From the NCBI GenBank assembly GCA_902805775.1, contig CADCUB010000055.1:1-42471 (forward strand): a stretch of DNA of 42,471 bases, read 5' to 3'. The notes under the pieces were generated by a model, which had not been told where the DNA came from, did not search any database, and worked only from the letters and a program-made list of their open reading frames with translations. A program made the translations under genes and the position numbers. This stretch comes from an uncultured Frankineae bacterium (GTDB lineage: Bacteria; Actinomycetota; Actinomycetes; Mycobacteriales; SCTD01). Shown here piece after piece: positions 6,311-15,144 of this stretch. Each line of letters starts with the position of its first letter. The stretch's first letter is position 1.

Positions 6311-8065
6311 TCAGACCTGGTCGAGCTGCTCCGACAGCTCGAGCCACGTGTCCTCGAGCGCAGCCTTCTCCGTGCGCAGCGCGCGCAGCTGCTCGTCGAG
6401 CGCTGCGACGGCCGCGAAGTCGGAGGCCTGCGCGGCCATGGCGGCGTGGATCTCGGCCTCCCGCCGATCGAGGCGGGCGATGTCGCGCTCCACGCGGGAC
6501 AGCTCCTTCCTCGCGGCGCGCGAGTCGCCTGCCCGAGCCGCCTTGGGAGCGACGGCGGGCGACGACCTGACCCGCTGGGCGAGGTACTGGTCGACGCCTC
6601 CGGGCAGGGCGGCGAGGCGACCGTCACCCATGAGCGATGCCGTCGTCGTCGTCACCCGCTCGAGGAAGTAGCGGTCGTGACTGACCACGACGAGGGTGCC
6701 GGGCCAGCCGTCGAGCAGGTCCTCCAGAGCCGTCAGCGTGTCGATGTCGAGGTCGTTGGTCGGCTCGTCGAGCAGGATGACGTTCGGCTCGCCCATGAGC
6801 AGGCGCAGGATCTGCAGCCGGCGGCGCTCCCCGCCCGACAGGTCGCCGACACGCGTCCACTGCGCGTTGCCGGTGAAGCCGAAGCGGTCGGCCAGCGTCG
6901 AGGCGCCCACCGTCCTGCCGCCGCCGAGGTCGACCACCTTCGCCACCTGCTCGACGGCCTCGAGCACCCGCAGCGCCGGGTCGAGCTCGGCGACCTCCTG
7001 CGACAGGTACGCCGGCTTCACCGTCTGCCCGACGACGACCCGGCCGCTGTCGGACGGCTGCTGACCGACGAGCAGCTTGAGCAGGGTCGACTTGCCGGCG
7101 CCGTTGACCCCCACGATGCCGACCCGGTCACCGGGGCCGAGGTTCCAGTCGACACCCGCGAGGAGCGTCTTCTTGCCGAAGGCGAGCGTCACCCCGTGCA
7201 GCTCGTAGACCGTCCTGCCGAGCCGGGCGGCGGAGAAGCGCTGCAGCGAGACGTCGTCGCGCGCCGGCGGCTCGTCGGCGATGAGGGCGTTGGCCGCGTC
7301 GATGCGGAACTGCGGCTTGCTGGTGCGCGCGGGCGGACCGCGCCGGAGCCAGGCCAGCTCCTTCTTCACGAGCTGCAGGCGCTTCTGCTCCGCCGTCGAG
7401 GCGATGCGGTCACGCTCCGCCCGAGCCAGGACGTACGCCGAGTAGCCGCCCTCGTAGGCGTCGACGACGCCGTCGTGGACCTCCCAGGTGCGGCTGTTGA
7501 CCTCGTCGAGGAACCACCGGTCGTGGGTGACGACGAGGTGGGCCTGGGACGACGTGCGGCTCTTGAGGTGAGCGGCGAGCCAGGCGACGCCCTCGACGTC
7601 GAGGTGGTTCGTCGGCTCGTCGAGCACGAGCAGGTCCCACTCCTGCACCAGCAGGGACGCCAGCGCCACCCGGCGCCGCTCCCCGCCGGACATCGTCCCG
7701 ACGACGCTGTCGAGGCCGATGCCGTGCAGCCCGAGGCCGTCGAGCACCTCCCGGACCCGCGCGTCACCGGCCCACGTGTGCTCGGCGGTCTCCCCCAGGA
7801 CGGCCGAGTGTGCCGTCAGCGCGGTGTCGACGCGGACGTCCTGGGTCAGCACCCCGACCCGCAGGCCGCCGGTGTGCGTCACGCGTCCGGAGTGCGGTTC
7901 CTCCGCCTTGACCAGCGTCTTCAGCAGCGTGGTCTTGCCGCCGCCGTTGCGGCCGACCACTCCGATGCGGTCGCCCTCGGAGACGCCCAGGGACGCGCCG
8001 TCCAGGAGCAGGCGGCTGCCGTGCGCCACGGTGACGTTCTCGAGGTTGACCAGGTTGACGGCCAT
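6311..8065 (-). CDS. ABC-F family ATPase (Uup-like)
   Basis: Soluble twin-ATPase protein of 584 residues with no membrane domain. Domain 1 has Walker A GRNGGGKTT (about 33-41), signature MSGGERRRVALASL and Walker B LLVLDEPTNHLDV. Domain 2 has GVNGAGKSTLL, LSGGERRRLQILRLL and VILLDEPTNDLDI. A charged linker lies between them and a C-terminal coiled coil (RVERDIARLDRREAE onward) resembles the Uup branch. ABC-F proteins act on ribosomes, and Uup-like ones also bind DNA structures. The ATG overlaps the ispE stop by one base (TGATG), so it is the last gene of the metG-to-ABC-F run. Confidence 0.9.
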   Translation of the reverse strand: MAVNLVNLENVTVAHGSRLLLDGASLGVSEGDRIGVVGRNGGGKTTLLKTLVKAEEPHSGRVTHTGGLRVGVLTQDVRVDTALTAHSAVLGETAEHTWAGDARVREVLDGLGLHGIGLDSVVGTMSGGERRRVALASLLVQEWDLLVLDEPTNHLDVEGVAWLAAHLKSRTSSQAHLVVTHDRWFLDEVNSRTWEVHDGVVDAYEGGYSAYVLARAERDRIASTAEQKRLQLVKKELAWLRRGPPARTSKPQFRIDAANALIADEPPARDDVSLQRFSAARLGRTVYELHGVTLAFGKKTLLAGVDWNLGPGDRVGIVGVNGAGKSTLLKLLVGQQPSDSGRVVVGQTVKPAYLSQEVAELDPALRVLEAVEQVAKVVDLGGGRTVGASTLADRFGFTGNAQWTRVGDLSGGERRRLQILRLLMGEPNVILLDEPTNDLDIDTLTALEDLLDGWPGTLVVVSHDRYFLERVTTTTASLMGDGRLAALPGGVDQYLAQRVRSSPAVAPKAARAGDSRAARKELSRVERDIARLDRREAEIHAAMAAQASDFAAVAALDEQLRALRTEKAALEDTWLELSEQLDQV

Positions 8066-8967
8066 CACAGGGCCGAGACGACGCGCGCGCCCGCGACGGG
8101 GCCGCACGCCCGACGCGCGTCGGAGCAGACGCCCGAGCTCGCGAGGGCGGAGGCGAGGGCCGCGGCGTGCGCGTCGTCGCGGGCGAGCACCGCGACGGTC
8201 GGGCCCGATCCGGAGACCAGTGCGCCGAGGGCTCCCAGGGAGCGGGCGCCCTCGAGCACGCCGCGCAGGGACGGGCGCAGGGTGAGCGCCGCCTGCTGCA
8301 GGTCGTTGCCGAGCGCCCGGCCGAGCGCGACGGCGTCGCCCTGCCGCAGCGCCGAGAGCACCGCGTCGGGATCGGCGTCGACGACGGCGGTCCCGTCCTC
8401 CCGCTGGCGGTCGAGCTCGGCGTAGACCGCAGGGGTCGACAGCCCGCCCTCGGAGACGGCCAGCACCCAGGAGTAGTCGCCCTGCTCGAGCACCTCGGTC
8501 AGCTGGTGGCCGCGTCCCGTCCCGAGGGCCGTGCCGCCGTGCACCGAGAACGGCACGTCGCTGCCCAGCTGGGCCGCCAGCTCGATGAGCTCCTCACGGC
8601 CCAGACCCGTCCCCCAGAGCGCGTCGCAGCCGACCAGAGCGGCAGCGGCGTCCGCCGACCCGCCCGCGCAGCCGCCCGACACGGGGATGCCCTTGGTGAT
8701 GTGCACCGCCACGCGGGGGTCCTGTCCGGTGGTGGCGGCCGCCAGCGCGACGGCCCGCACGGCCAGGTTGCTGGCGTCGAGCGGCACGTCGGCGGCGCCC
8801 GAGGCGCCCGGGCCGTCCTGCACGACGACGCTGAGCTCGTCCGCGCGGGTCAGCACGACCTCGTCGTACAGCCCGACGGCCTGGAACACGGTCGTCAGCT
8901 CGTGGAAGCCGTCCTCCCGCACGTCCCCGACCGACAGCGAGAGGTTGAGCTTGGCCGGGGCGCGCAC
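8065..8967 (-). CDS. ispE: 4-diphosphocytidyl-2-C-methyl-D-erythritol kinase
   Basis: GHMP kinase that phosphorylates CDP-ME in the MEP isoprenoid pathway. The N-terminus RAPAKLNLSLSVGDVREDGFHEL is the IspE signature (shown here in part), the ATP-binding GHMP motif is IPVSGGCAGGSADAAAAL near residue 90, and a C-terminal GALVSGSGPTVAVLA loop completes the active site. GTG 8967 is the first start that keeps the RAPAKLNL motif; the upstream frame has no ATG or GTG close by and the ribosome site is weak, so the start could be off by a few residues. A 78-base gap separates it from ksgA. Confidence 0.93.
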   Translation of the reverse strand: MRAPAKLNLSLSVGDVREDGFHELTTVFQAVGLYDEVVLTRADELSVVVQDGPGASGAADVPLDASNLAVRAVALAAATTGQDPRVAVHITKGIPVSGGCAGGSADAAAALVGCDALWGTGLGREELIELAAQLGSDVPFSVHGGTALGTGRGHQLTEVLEQGDYSWVLAVSEGGLSTPAVYAELDRQREDGTAVVDADPDAVLSALRQGDAVALGRALGNDLQQAALTLRPSLRGVLEGARSLGALGALVSGSGPTVAVLARDDAHAAALASALASSGVCSDARRACGPVAGARVVSAL

Positions 8968-9045
8968 CGTGACGCTGTCGTGCGGGCGGGGCGGAGGCAG
9001 GACCAGCTCCTGGGCTGCGGCGGGCGGGGGCAGGTGAGGTCCAGC

Positions 9046-9918
9046 CTACGGGCGGGCCGTCGCGGCGAGCCGGGCGAAGTCCGCGACGGAGAGCACCTCT
9101 CCGCGGGCGCCGGGGTCGATCCCGGCCTGACGCAGCCGCTGCTCCGCGAGGGCGGCCGACCCTGCCCAGCCCGCCAGCGCTGCCCGCAGCGTCTTGCGGC
9201 GCTGGGCGAAGGCGGCGTCGACGACCTCGAAGGTGGCGCGCCGGTCACCGGCCGGTGGAGTGCGCCGCTGGAAGGCGACCAGGCCGGAGTCGACGTGCGG
9301 CGCCGGCCAGAAGACGGTGCGGCCGACGGCACCGGCCCGGCGCACGTCGGCGTACCAGGCGGCCTTCACCGACGGGACACCGTAGGTGCGGCTGCCGGGA
9401 GGCGCCACGAGGCGGTCGGCGACCTCGGCCTGCACCATGACCAGGCCGGTCCGCACCGACGGGAGGTGCTCGAGCAGCCGCAGCAGCACCGGGACCGCCA
9501 CGTTGTAGGGCAGGTTCGCCACGAACGCCGTCGGCGCCGGGCCGGGCACGCCGGTGAGCGTGAGCGCGTCCTGCAGCACGACCTCGAGACGGTCGGCCCG
9601 GTCGGGCAGCCGGGCCGCGACCGTGCTCGGCAGGGCGCCTGCGAGGGCCGGGTCGACCTCGACCGCCACCACCCGGGCGGCGACCTCGAGCAGGCCGAGG
9701 GTGAGCGAGCCGAGTCCGGGGCCGACCTCCACCACGACGTCGTCGACCCCGACGTCGGCGGTGCGCACGAGGCGCCGCACGGTGTTGGGGTCGACGACGA
9801 AGTTCTGCCCGAGGGTCTTGGTCGGGCGCAGCTGCAGCCCGTCGGCGAGGGCCCGGACGTCCGCTGCGCTCAGCAGTCCCGAGGCGGCCACCGCACGAGT
9901 GTCACCGACGGCGTCCAC
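9046..9918 (-). CDS. rsmA: 16S rRNA dimethyladenosine transferase (RsmA/KsgA)
   Basis: Dimethylates the two adjacent adenosines in the 3'-terminal helix of 16S rRNA during 30S maturation. Visible motifs are [15 protein letters not shown] near the N-terminus, SAM motif [11 protein letters not shown], acidic VEVDPAL, the catalytic [10 protein letters not shown] and the C-terminal [15 protein letters not shown] 9918 gives 290 residues and lies 3 bases after the rpfB stop, implying coupling. Longer in-frame extensions run into the rpfB coding sequence and lack family similarity. Confidence 0.94.
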   Translation of the reverse strand: MDAVGDTRAVAASGLLSAADVRALADGLQLRPTKTLGQNFVVDPNTVRRLVRTADVGVDDVVVEVGPGLGSLTLGLLEVAARVVAVEVDPALAGALPSTVAARLPDRADRLEVVLQDALTLTGVPGPAPTAFVANLPYNVAVPVLLRLLEHLPSVRTGLVMVQAEVADRLVAPPGSRTYGVPSVKAAWYADVRRAGAVGRTVFWPAPHVDSGLVAFQRRTPPAGDRRATFEVVDAAFAQRRKTLRAALAGWAGSAALAEQRLRQAGIDPGARGEVLSVADFARLAATARP

Positions 9919-9920
9919 CG

Positions 9921-11081
9921 CTAGCGCAGGTGGCGACCGCACTCCGGCCACTGCCCGGCGCCGGAGCGCTCGTACAGCATCTGCGCACGCCGGGTCTGCT
10001 CGGCCGGGGACGCGGCGGCGGGGTCGCCGGTCCCACCGACGCTGCGCCAGGTCTCCCTCGAGAACTGGTACAGGCCGCGGTACTTGCCGGTGGCGCTGAC
10101 AGCCCTCGGGTTGCCGCCGGACTCGCACTGCGCCAGTGCAGCCCAGCCGCCTCCGGCCGGCGCGCCGGAGGACGATCCGCCCGACGCGGAGGACGAACCG
10201 CCCGCGTTGGCGCGGGGAGCGACCGGCGCCGGCCTGGTGCCGACCGCGACGACGCGCGCCACCGGGGCGGCGAGCGTCTCGCTCTTGACCAGCGCCCGCT
10301 TCTCCAGCCTGCCGTCGGCGAAGGTCCGCTCGACGGTGCGACGGAGCCGTCCGGCCGAGCCGGCACGGACCACGCGGGTGGTGCCCTCGACCAGGCTGCT
10401 GTCCGCGCGACGCTGCGTGGCGAACGGCAGGGAAGCGGCCTCGTGCACGCGGTCCTTGCGGACCTCGACGACCTTCACCTTCAGGCCCTCGACCACGCGC
10501 TGCGTCGCGGGGTGGGTCACGCGGTCGTCCGCGTCGACGGTGAGGCCGAGCTGCCGCAGGGCGACCCCGACGGTCGGCGCCGTCGTCGTGCGCACGATCG
10601 GACGGCCACCGGCGACGACGGTCAGCCGCTTGGGCGTGCTCACCGCCAGCTGCATGCCGTCGAGCGGGATGCCGCGGGAGCGGCTCGCCGACAGGGCGAG
10701 TCCGCGCTCGGTGAGCCCCACCTGGGTGAGCGCCTCGTCGACGGAGGCGGCGGTGACCCAGACGGTGCGGGGGGCGCCGTCGACCACGAGCTCGACCTGG
10801 CGGGCCCGGCGCAGGGCGACGGTGTCACCGTCGGCCACCTCGCTCGAGGGGGCGGGGACGAGCACGTCGCGGCGACCCGCGTCGACCCCCGCGGCGGCGA
10901 GGACGTCGGCGGCGGTGCTCCCGCGGAAGTCGACCTGCCGTGGCTGGCCGTCCACGGTGAGGGTGGCGGTCTTCCCGGTCGCCGCCCAGGCGGCTCCACC
11001 GACGACGGCGGCGGTCACGGCGACGGCTGCGAGGGGCAGGGCGGGCTTGCGGGTGGCACGGGCGAACAGCGAGGCGGTCAC
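9921..11081 (-). CDS. rpfB: resuscitation-promoting factor RpfB
   Basis: Secreted or membrane-anchored peptidoglycan lytic enzyme that promotes regrowth from dormancy. The 386-residue product has an N-terminal membrane/signal segment (about 14-34), three DUF348 repeats, each opening with a TVDG/VDG-type strand (about 38-200), a G5 domain (about 205-285, containing [12 protein letters not shown]), a Gly/Ser linker, and the Rpf catalytic domain from about 310: [13 protein letters not shown] with the catalytic Glu, [13 protein letters not shown] and a closing QWPECGRHL. The domain order matches mycobacterial RpfB. GTG 11081 has GGAG eight bases upstream; the in-frame TTG at 11252 would add a non-signal-like extension. 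Confidence 0.95.
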   Translation of the reverse strand: MTASLFARATRKPALPLAAVAVTAAVVGGAAWAATGKTATLTVDGQPRQVDFRGSTAADVLAAAGVDAGRRDVLVPAPSSEVADGDTVALRRARQVELVVDGAPRTVWVTAASVDEALTQVGLTERGLALSASRSRGIPLDGMQLAVSTPKRLTVVAGGRPIVRTTTAPTVGVALRQLGLTVDADDRVTHPATQRVVEGLKVKVVEVRKDRVHEAASLPFATQRRADSSLVEGTTRVVRAGSAGRLRRTVERTFADGRLEKRALVKSETLAAPVARVVAVGTRPAPVAPRANAGGSSSASGGSSSGAPAGGGWAALAQCESGGNPRAVSATGKYRGLYQFSRETWRSVGGTGDPAAASPAEQTRRAQMLYERSGAGQWPECGRHLR

Positions 11082-11404
11082 GGAGCTCCGATGGTGAGGC
11101 GTCCCGGGCACACGGGCGACCGCAGCCTCGGCCTGTACAGGTGCCAGGTCCGTGCCGGGAGCCGTGTCGGGGTCCCGCAGCGCTGCGGCCGGGGTGCATC
11201 GTGATCCCGGCGTCTTGCCGTCGACCGTACGGGGCGCTGCTCCGTCACACAACCGTCACAGTGGGGGACGGGCACGCCTCCGGCGTCCGTCGTCGGGCCG
11301 GAGTGGGGGATCTCCGCAGGTCGCAGCGTCACGCACGCGGCGCTGGTGATCCCCCTCACGTCCCTGCTCGGACCCGTCCCCGACGTGCGGTCCGGCGGCG
11401 GGGC
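11082..11404. other. 323-base intergenic region upstream of rpfB
   Basis: No gene is supported here. It contains a candidate MtrA box (11242-11260), a -10-like TACGGT on the minus strand (plus-strand accgta at 11224-11229) and, if that promoter is used, a leader of roughly 135 bases. I looked for the ydaO/c-di-AMP riboswitch that controls some actinobacterial rpf genes and could not see its conserved pattern. Confidence 0.6.
11242..11260 (-). promoter_or_regulatory. candidate MtrA binding site upstream of rpfB
   Basis: Two perfect 8-bp direct repeats CCGTCACA are separated by CAA, an 11-bp period, as expected for an OmpR-family response regulator bound on one face of DNA. MtrA of the MtrAB system is known from corynebacteria and mycobacteria to bind 8-bp direct repeats spaced by 3 bp with GTCACA/GTAAC-type halves, and rpf genes are among its reported targets. 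The site overlaps where the -35 box of the TACGGT promoter would lie. Confidence 0.5.
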
Positions 11405-12259
11405 TCAGGCGCCGGGGGTGGCGGTGGCGGCGGCGGCGGCGAAGGCGCGGCGGCCGTTGTCCGCGATGGCCGAGCACAGCGCGGCCAGGTCGAGGTCCTT
11501 CACCTGCGCCAGCGCCCGTACGGTCAGCGGGACGAGGGAGGGCGCGTTCGGCCGCCCCCGGAACGGCATCGGCGTCAGGAACGGCGCGTCGGTCTCGACG
11601 AGCAGCAGCTCGACCGGCGCCACCCGCGCTGCGGCACGCAACCCGTCGTTGGGCTTGAAGGTCACCGGCCCGGCGAAGCTGAGGTAGAAGCCGTGCTCTG
11701 CGCAGGTCCGGGCCAGAGCGGCGTCTCCGGAGAAGCAGTGGAAGACGACCCGCTCGGGCGGTCCCTCGTCGAGCAGCACGCGCAGGACCTCGTCGTGCGC
11801 GTCCCGGTCGTGGATGACCAGCGCCGTGCCGGTGCGCTTGGCGATCGCGATGTGGGCGCGGAACGCCTCCTCCTGCAGGCGCCGGCCGTCGGGTGTCGTC
11901 GTGCGGAAGTGGTCCAGGCCCGTCTCGCCCACGGCCCGGACCTGCGGCAGCGCGGCCAGCGCCTCGATCTCGCGCAGGGCCTCGTCGGTCGCGGTCCCGC
12001 GGCCGGCCTCGTTGGGGTGGATCGCCACCGCCGCGTGCACCGGGTCGTGCCGAGCGGCGAGCTCGGCCGACCACCGGCTCGAGGGCAGGTCGACGCCGAC
12101 CTGCACGACGGTCGCGACCCCCACGAGACGTGCCGCGGCCAGCGCCGCCTCGACCTCGACCTCCATCAGGTCGAGGTGCGCGTGGCTGTCGAGCACGTCG
12201 ACGGGCAGCGGCTCGGGCAGGGGCGGCGGCTCACCGGTCCGCCCCGCGGCTCGGCTCAC
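11405..12259 (-). CDS. tatD: TatD family metal-dependent hydrolase (DNase)
   Basis: TIM-barrel amidohydrolase-fold nuclease of 284 residues. Metal-site motifs are DSHAHLDL, VGETGLDHF with the bridging Glu, VIHDRDA, VFHCFSG and LVETDAPFLTP. It sits between metG and rpfB as in mycobacteria and streptomycetes. GTG 12259 (VSRAAGRTGE) is the likely start since upstream in-frame sequence has no similarity; 73 bases separate it from metG. TatD proteins have 3'-5' exonuclease and deoxyribonuclease activity and are not part of the Tat translocon. Confidence 0.92.
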   Translation of the reverse strand: MSRAAGRTGEPPPLPEPLPVDVLDSHAHLDLMEVEVEAALAAARLVGVATVVQVGVDLPSSRWSAELAARHDPVHAAVAIHPNEAGRGTATDEALREIEALAALPQVRAVGETGLDHFRTTTPDGRRLQEEAFRAHIAIAKRTGTALVIHDRDAHDEVLRVLLDEGPPERVVFHCFSGDAALARTCAEHGFYLSFAGPVTFKPNDGLRAAARVAPVELLLVETDAPFLTPMPFRGRPNAPSLVPLTVRALAQVKDLDLAALCSAIADNGRRAFAAAAATATPGA

Positions 12260-12332
12260 CGGGCCCCACCACCCCGCTCGGACCGCGCGCTCGGGATGCC
12301 CGGAGGGACGGTCCGGTCGGGGTGGTGCCCGG

Positions 12333-14141
12333 TCACCGGCCGCCCTCCTCCATCCGCCGACGCTCCTCTTCGACGACGGAGGGGTCCAGCTTGGCGAACA
12401 GCGGTGTGGGAGCGGCGATCGGCTGGCCCACGCGGACCGGACGGGACTGCCAGACAGCGGCGGTCTCGTAGTCGCCGGTGAGCACCGGGTAGCCCGGTCC
12501 GCCGTCGAGGTCGTCGACCTCCCGCAGCTCGGGCAGGCCCGCCCAGGGCCGGTCGCCACCGAGCATGCGGTCGACCGCGTCGCAGGACGCGGGCAGGAAC
12601 GGCGTGAGCAGCGCCTTGGCGTCGTCGACGAGCTGCAGCGCGACGTGCAGCACGGTGTCGCGTCGGGCGTCGGACGCGGCGGTGCCGTCCTTGAGCTTCC
12701 ACGGCGCCTGCTCCGACAGGTACTTGTTGGCCTCGCCCACCACGCGCATCGCCTCGGTGATGGCTGCCTTCTGCTGCGACCGCTCGAGGTGCGCACCCAC
12801 CGTGGCGAACGCCTCCCGGGACGCCTGCAGCACGGCGGTGTCGGCGCCGGTGAGCTCGCCCGCGGGCGGGACCGCCCCGGTGCTCCGGTGCACCAGCGAC
12901 AGGGACCGGTTGACGAGATTGCCCCAGCCGGCGACGAGCTCGGTGTTGTTGCGGGTGACGAACTGGTCCCACGTGAAGTCGGTGTCGCTGCTCTCCGGAC
13001 CCGCGACCGAGAGGTAGTAGCGCAGCGGGTCGGCGCCGTACCGCTCCAGCACGTCACGCACGTAGATGACGTGGCTGCGCGAGCTGGAGAACTTCCTGCT
13101 CTCCATCGTGAGGAACTCGCTGCTCACGACCTCCGAGGGCAGCGCGAGATCGCCGTACGGGCCGGGTGTCCCGTGCGGCTTGCCGCTCGCGCCGAGCAGG
13201 ATCGCCGGCCAGATGACCGAGTGGAAGACGACGTTGTCCTTGCCCATGAAGTAGCGGCCGTCGGGGGCGCGTCCGTCGGGGTCGGGCGACCAGAACGGGC
13301 GCCACGCGTCGGGATCGCCGGTGCGGCGGGCCCATTCGACACTGGCCGACAGGTAGCCGATGACCGCGTCGAACCAGACGTAGATGCGCTTGTCCGTGCG
13401 GTCGGACCAGCCCGGCAGCGGGATCGGCACGCCCCAGTCGAGGTCGCGCGTGATGGCGCGCGGCTTGAGGTCGTCGAGCAGGTTCTGGCTGAACTTCAGG
13501 ACGTTCGGCCGCCAGCCGCTGCGCGTCTGCAGCCAGCCGCCCAGCGCCTCGGCGAAGGCGGGCAGCTCGAGGAAGAACTGCGCGCTCTCGACGAACTGCG
13601 GCGCCTTGCCGTCGATCTTCGACCGCGGGTCGATCAGGTCCTGCGGGTCGAGCTGGTTGCCGCAGTTGTCGCACTGGTCGCCGCGGGCGCCGTCGTAGCC
13701 GCAGATCGGGCAGGTGCCCTCGACGTAGCGGTCGGGCAGCCCGCGGCCGGTCGTCGGGTCGATGGCCGACAGCTGCGACCGCTCGACGACGTAGCCGTTC
13801 GCGTGCAGGGCCGTGAACAGCTCCTGCACGACGGCGTAGTGGTTGCGCGTCGTCGTGCGCGTGAACAGGTCGTAGGACAGCCCGAGCCCCTGCAGGTCCT
13901 CGGCGATGACCCGGTTGTAGCGGTCGGCGAGCTCGCGGGCGGTGACGCCCTCGCGGTCGGCCTGCACCTGGATGGGCGTCCCGTGCTCGTCCGTGCCGCT
14001 GACCATCAGCACCCGGTCGCCCCGCATGCGGCTGTAGCGCGAGAACACGTCGCTGGGCACGCCGAAGCCGGCGACGTGGCCGATGTGGCGCGGGCCGTTG
14101 GCGTAGGGCCAGGCGACCGCGGTGAGCACGTGACGGGGCAT
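12333..14141 (-). CDS. metG: methionyl-tRNA synthetase
   Basis: Class I aminoacyl-tRNA synthetase of 602 residues. The HIGH motif appears as [10 protein letters not shown] near residue 20, a zinc knuckle as [18 protein letters not shown] near 143-160, and the KMSKS loop as KFSSSR near 352. The anticodon-binding helical domain follows ([20 protein letters not shown] and [15 protein letters not shown], both typical). It starts at ATG 14141 and heads the block that continues through tatD and rpfB. No EMAP-like C-terminal tRNA-binding domain is present. Confidence 0.96.
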   Translation of the reverse strand: MPRHVLTAVAWPYANGPRHIGHVAGFGVPSDVFSRYSRMRGDRVLMVSGTDEHGTPIQVQADREGVTARELADRYNRVIAEDLQGLGLSYDLFTRTTTRNHYAVVQELFTALHANGYVVERSQLSAIDPTTGRGLPDRYVEGTCPICGYDGARGDQCDNCGNQLDPQDLIDPRSKIDGKAPQFVESAQFFLELPAFAEALGGWLQTRSGWRPNVLKFSQNLLDDLKPRAITRDLDWGVPIPLPGWSDRTDKRIYVWFDAVIGYLSASVEWARRTGDPDAWRPFWSPDPDGRAPDGRYFMGKDNVVFHSVIWPAILLGASGKPHGTPGPYGDLALPSEVVSSEFLTMESRKFSSSRSHVIYVRDVLERYGADPLRYYLSVAGPESSDTDFTWDQFVTRNNTELVAGWGNLVNRSLSLVHRSTGAVPPAGELTGADTAVLQASREAFATVGAHLERSQQKAAITEAMRVVGEANKYLSEQAPWKLKDGTAASDARRDTVLHVALQLVDDAKALLTPFLPASCDAVDRMLGGDRPWAGLPELREVDDLDGGPGYPVLTGDYETAAVWQSRPVRVGQPIAAPTPLFAKLDPSVVEEERRRMEEGGR

Positions 14142-14236
14142 GCGGACGAGCCTAGTGAGCGCAGGCCCTGCCCCTTCCCCGAGCGACGGGGTGGAGCCGG
14201 GTGCGGAACACCGCGGACGGCGACCGCCCGAGGTCG

Positions 14237-15094
14237 TCAGCGGGCGGCGTGCTTGGCGGCGACGACGGCGTCGTAGACGGTGCTCCTGGGGACGCCGGTC
14301 TCGGCGGCGACGGCAGCCAGCGCCTCCTTGCGCGTGAGGCCCGCCGCCTCACGGACGCCGACGAGGCGCACGAGCTCGGAGGGAGTGCTGTCGACGGCCG
14401 GCTCCGCAGCGCCCTCCAGCACGAGGGTGACCTCGCCGCGGACACCCGCGGCGGCCCAGTCGGCCAGCTCGGGCAGGGTGCCACGGACGACCTCCTCGTA
14501 GGTCTTGGTCAGCTCGCGGCAGACGACGGCCCGGCGCTCCGGACCGAGGACGGCGGCCATGTCGGCCAGCGCGTCGGCCAGGCGGTGCGGCGCCTCGAAC
14601 AGCACGCACGTGCGGCGCTCGGCCTGCAGCCCCGCCAGCCGGGCCCGCCGCTCGCCCGGCTTGCGGGGCAGGAAGCCCTCGAAGCAGAAGCGGTCGGTGG
14701 GCAGCCCGCTCACGGCCAGGGCGGTCGTCACCGCCGACGGCCCGGGCACGCAGGTGACCGGCAGGCCCTGCTCGACGGCGGCGACCACGAGGCGGTAGCC
14801 CGGGTCCGAGACGGTCGGCATGCCGGCGTCGGTCACGACGACCACCCGCTCGCCGGCGTGCAGCGCCTCGAGCAGCGACGCCGTGCGCTGCGCCTCGTTG
14901 CCGTCGAAGTAGCTGACGACCCGCCCGCTCAGCACCACACCCAGGTCGGCGCACAGCCGCTGCAGCCGGCGGGTGTCCTCGGCGGCGACGACGTCGGCCG
15001 ACGCGAGCGCCGCCACCAGCCGAGGGCTGGCGTCGTCGGCACGGCCGATGGGCGCTCCGGCCAGGACGAGGGGCACCGCACCAGTCTGGTGCAC
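14237..15094 (-). CDS. rsmI: 16S rRNA 2'-O-ribose C1402 methyltransferase
   Basis: Tetrapyrrole-methylase-fold enzyme modifying C1402 in the ribosomal P site. The 285-residue product shows [17 protein letters not shown] (family consensus ATPIGN; here the Asn is Arg), [61 protein letters not shown] in overlapping pieces, and [16 protein letters not shown] 15094 is assumed; an in-frame GTG seven codons later is an alternative. It is divergent from the PMT gene with about 50 bases between, the same arrangement as in mycobacteria. Confidence 0.93.
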   Translation of the reverse strand: MHQTGAVPLVLAGAPIGRADDASPRLVAALASADVVAAEDTRRLQRLCADLGVVLSGRVVSYFDGNEAQRTASLLEALHAGERVVVVTDAGMPTVSDPGYRLVVAAVEQGLPVTCVPGPSAVTTALAVSGLPTDRFCFEGFLPRKPGERRARLAGLQAERRTCVLFEAPHRLADALADMAAVLGPERRAVVCRELTKTYEEVVRGTLPELADWAAAGVRGEVTLVLEGAAEPAVDSTPSELVRLVGVREAAGLTRKEALAAVAAETGVPRSTVYDAVVAAKHAAR

Positions 15095-15132
15095 GGCGGC
15101 GCCGCAGCCGGGCCCGACCGGACCCCGGCTCG

Positions 15133-15138
15133 TAGGGT
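15133..15138 (+). promoter_or_regulatory. -10 box for a possibly leaderless PMT transcript
   Basis: TAGGGT followed by six bases and the ATG is the spacing seen for leaderless actinobacterial transcripts. A GGTGGAG that could serve as ribosome site overlaps the same bases, so the reading is not unique. Confidence 0.35.
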
Positions 15139-15144
15139 GGAGCG

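Noticed and set aside
3982-6627. 881-codon open frame on the minus strand across DUF72, FkbM and ABC-F genes
   Set aside because: Only its last 136 codons (DUF4383) resemble protein; the rest is Arg/Pro/Ala-rich and antisense or out of frame to clear genes. Long spurious frames are expected at this GC content.
11082-11404. ydaO/c-di-AMP riboswitch upstream of rpfB
   Set aside because: Known for some actinobacterial rpf genes, but I could not find its conserved core; a covariance-model search would be decisive.
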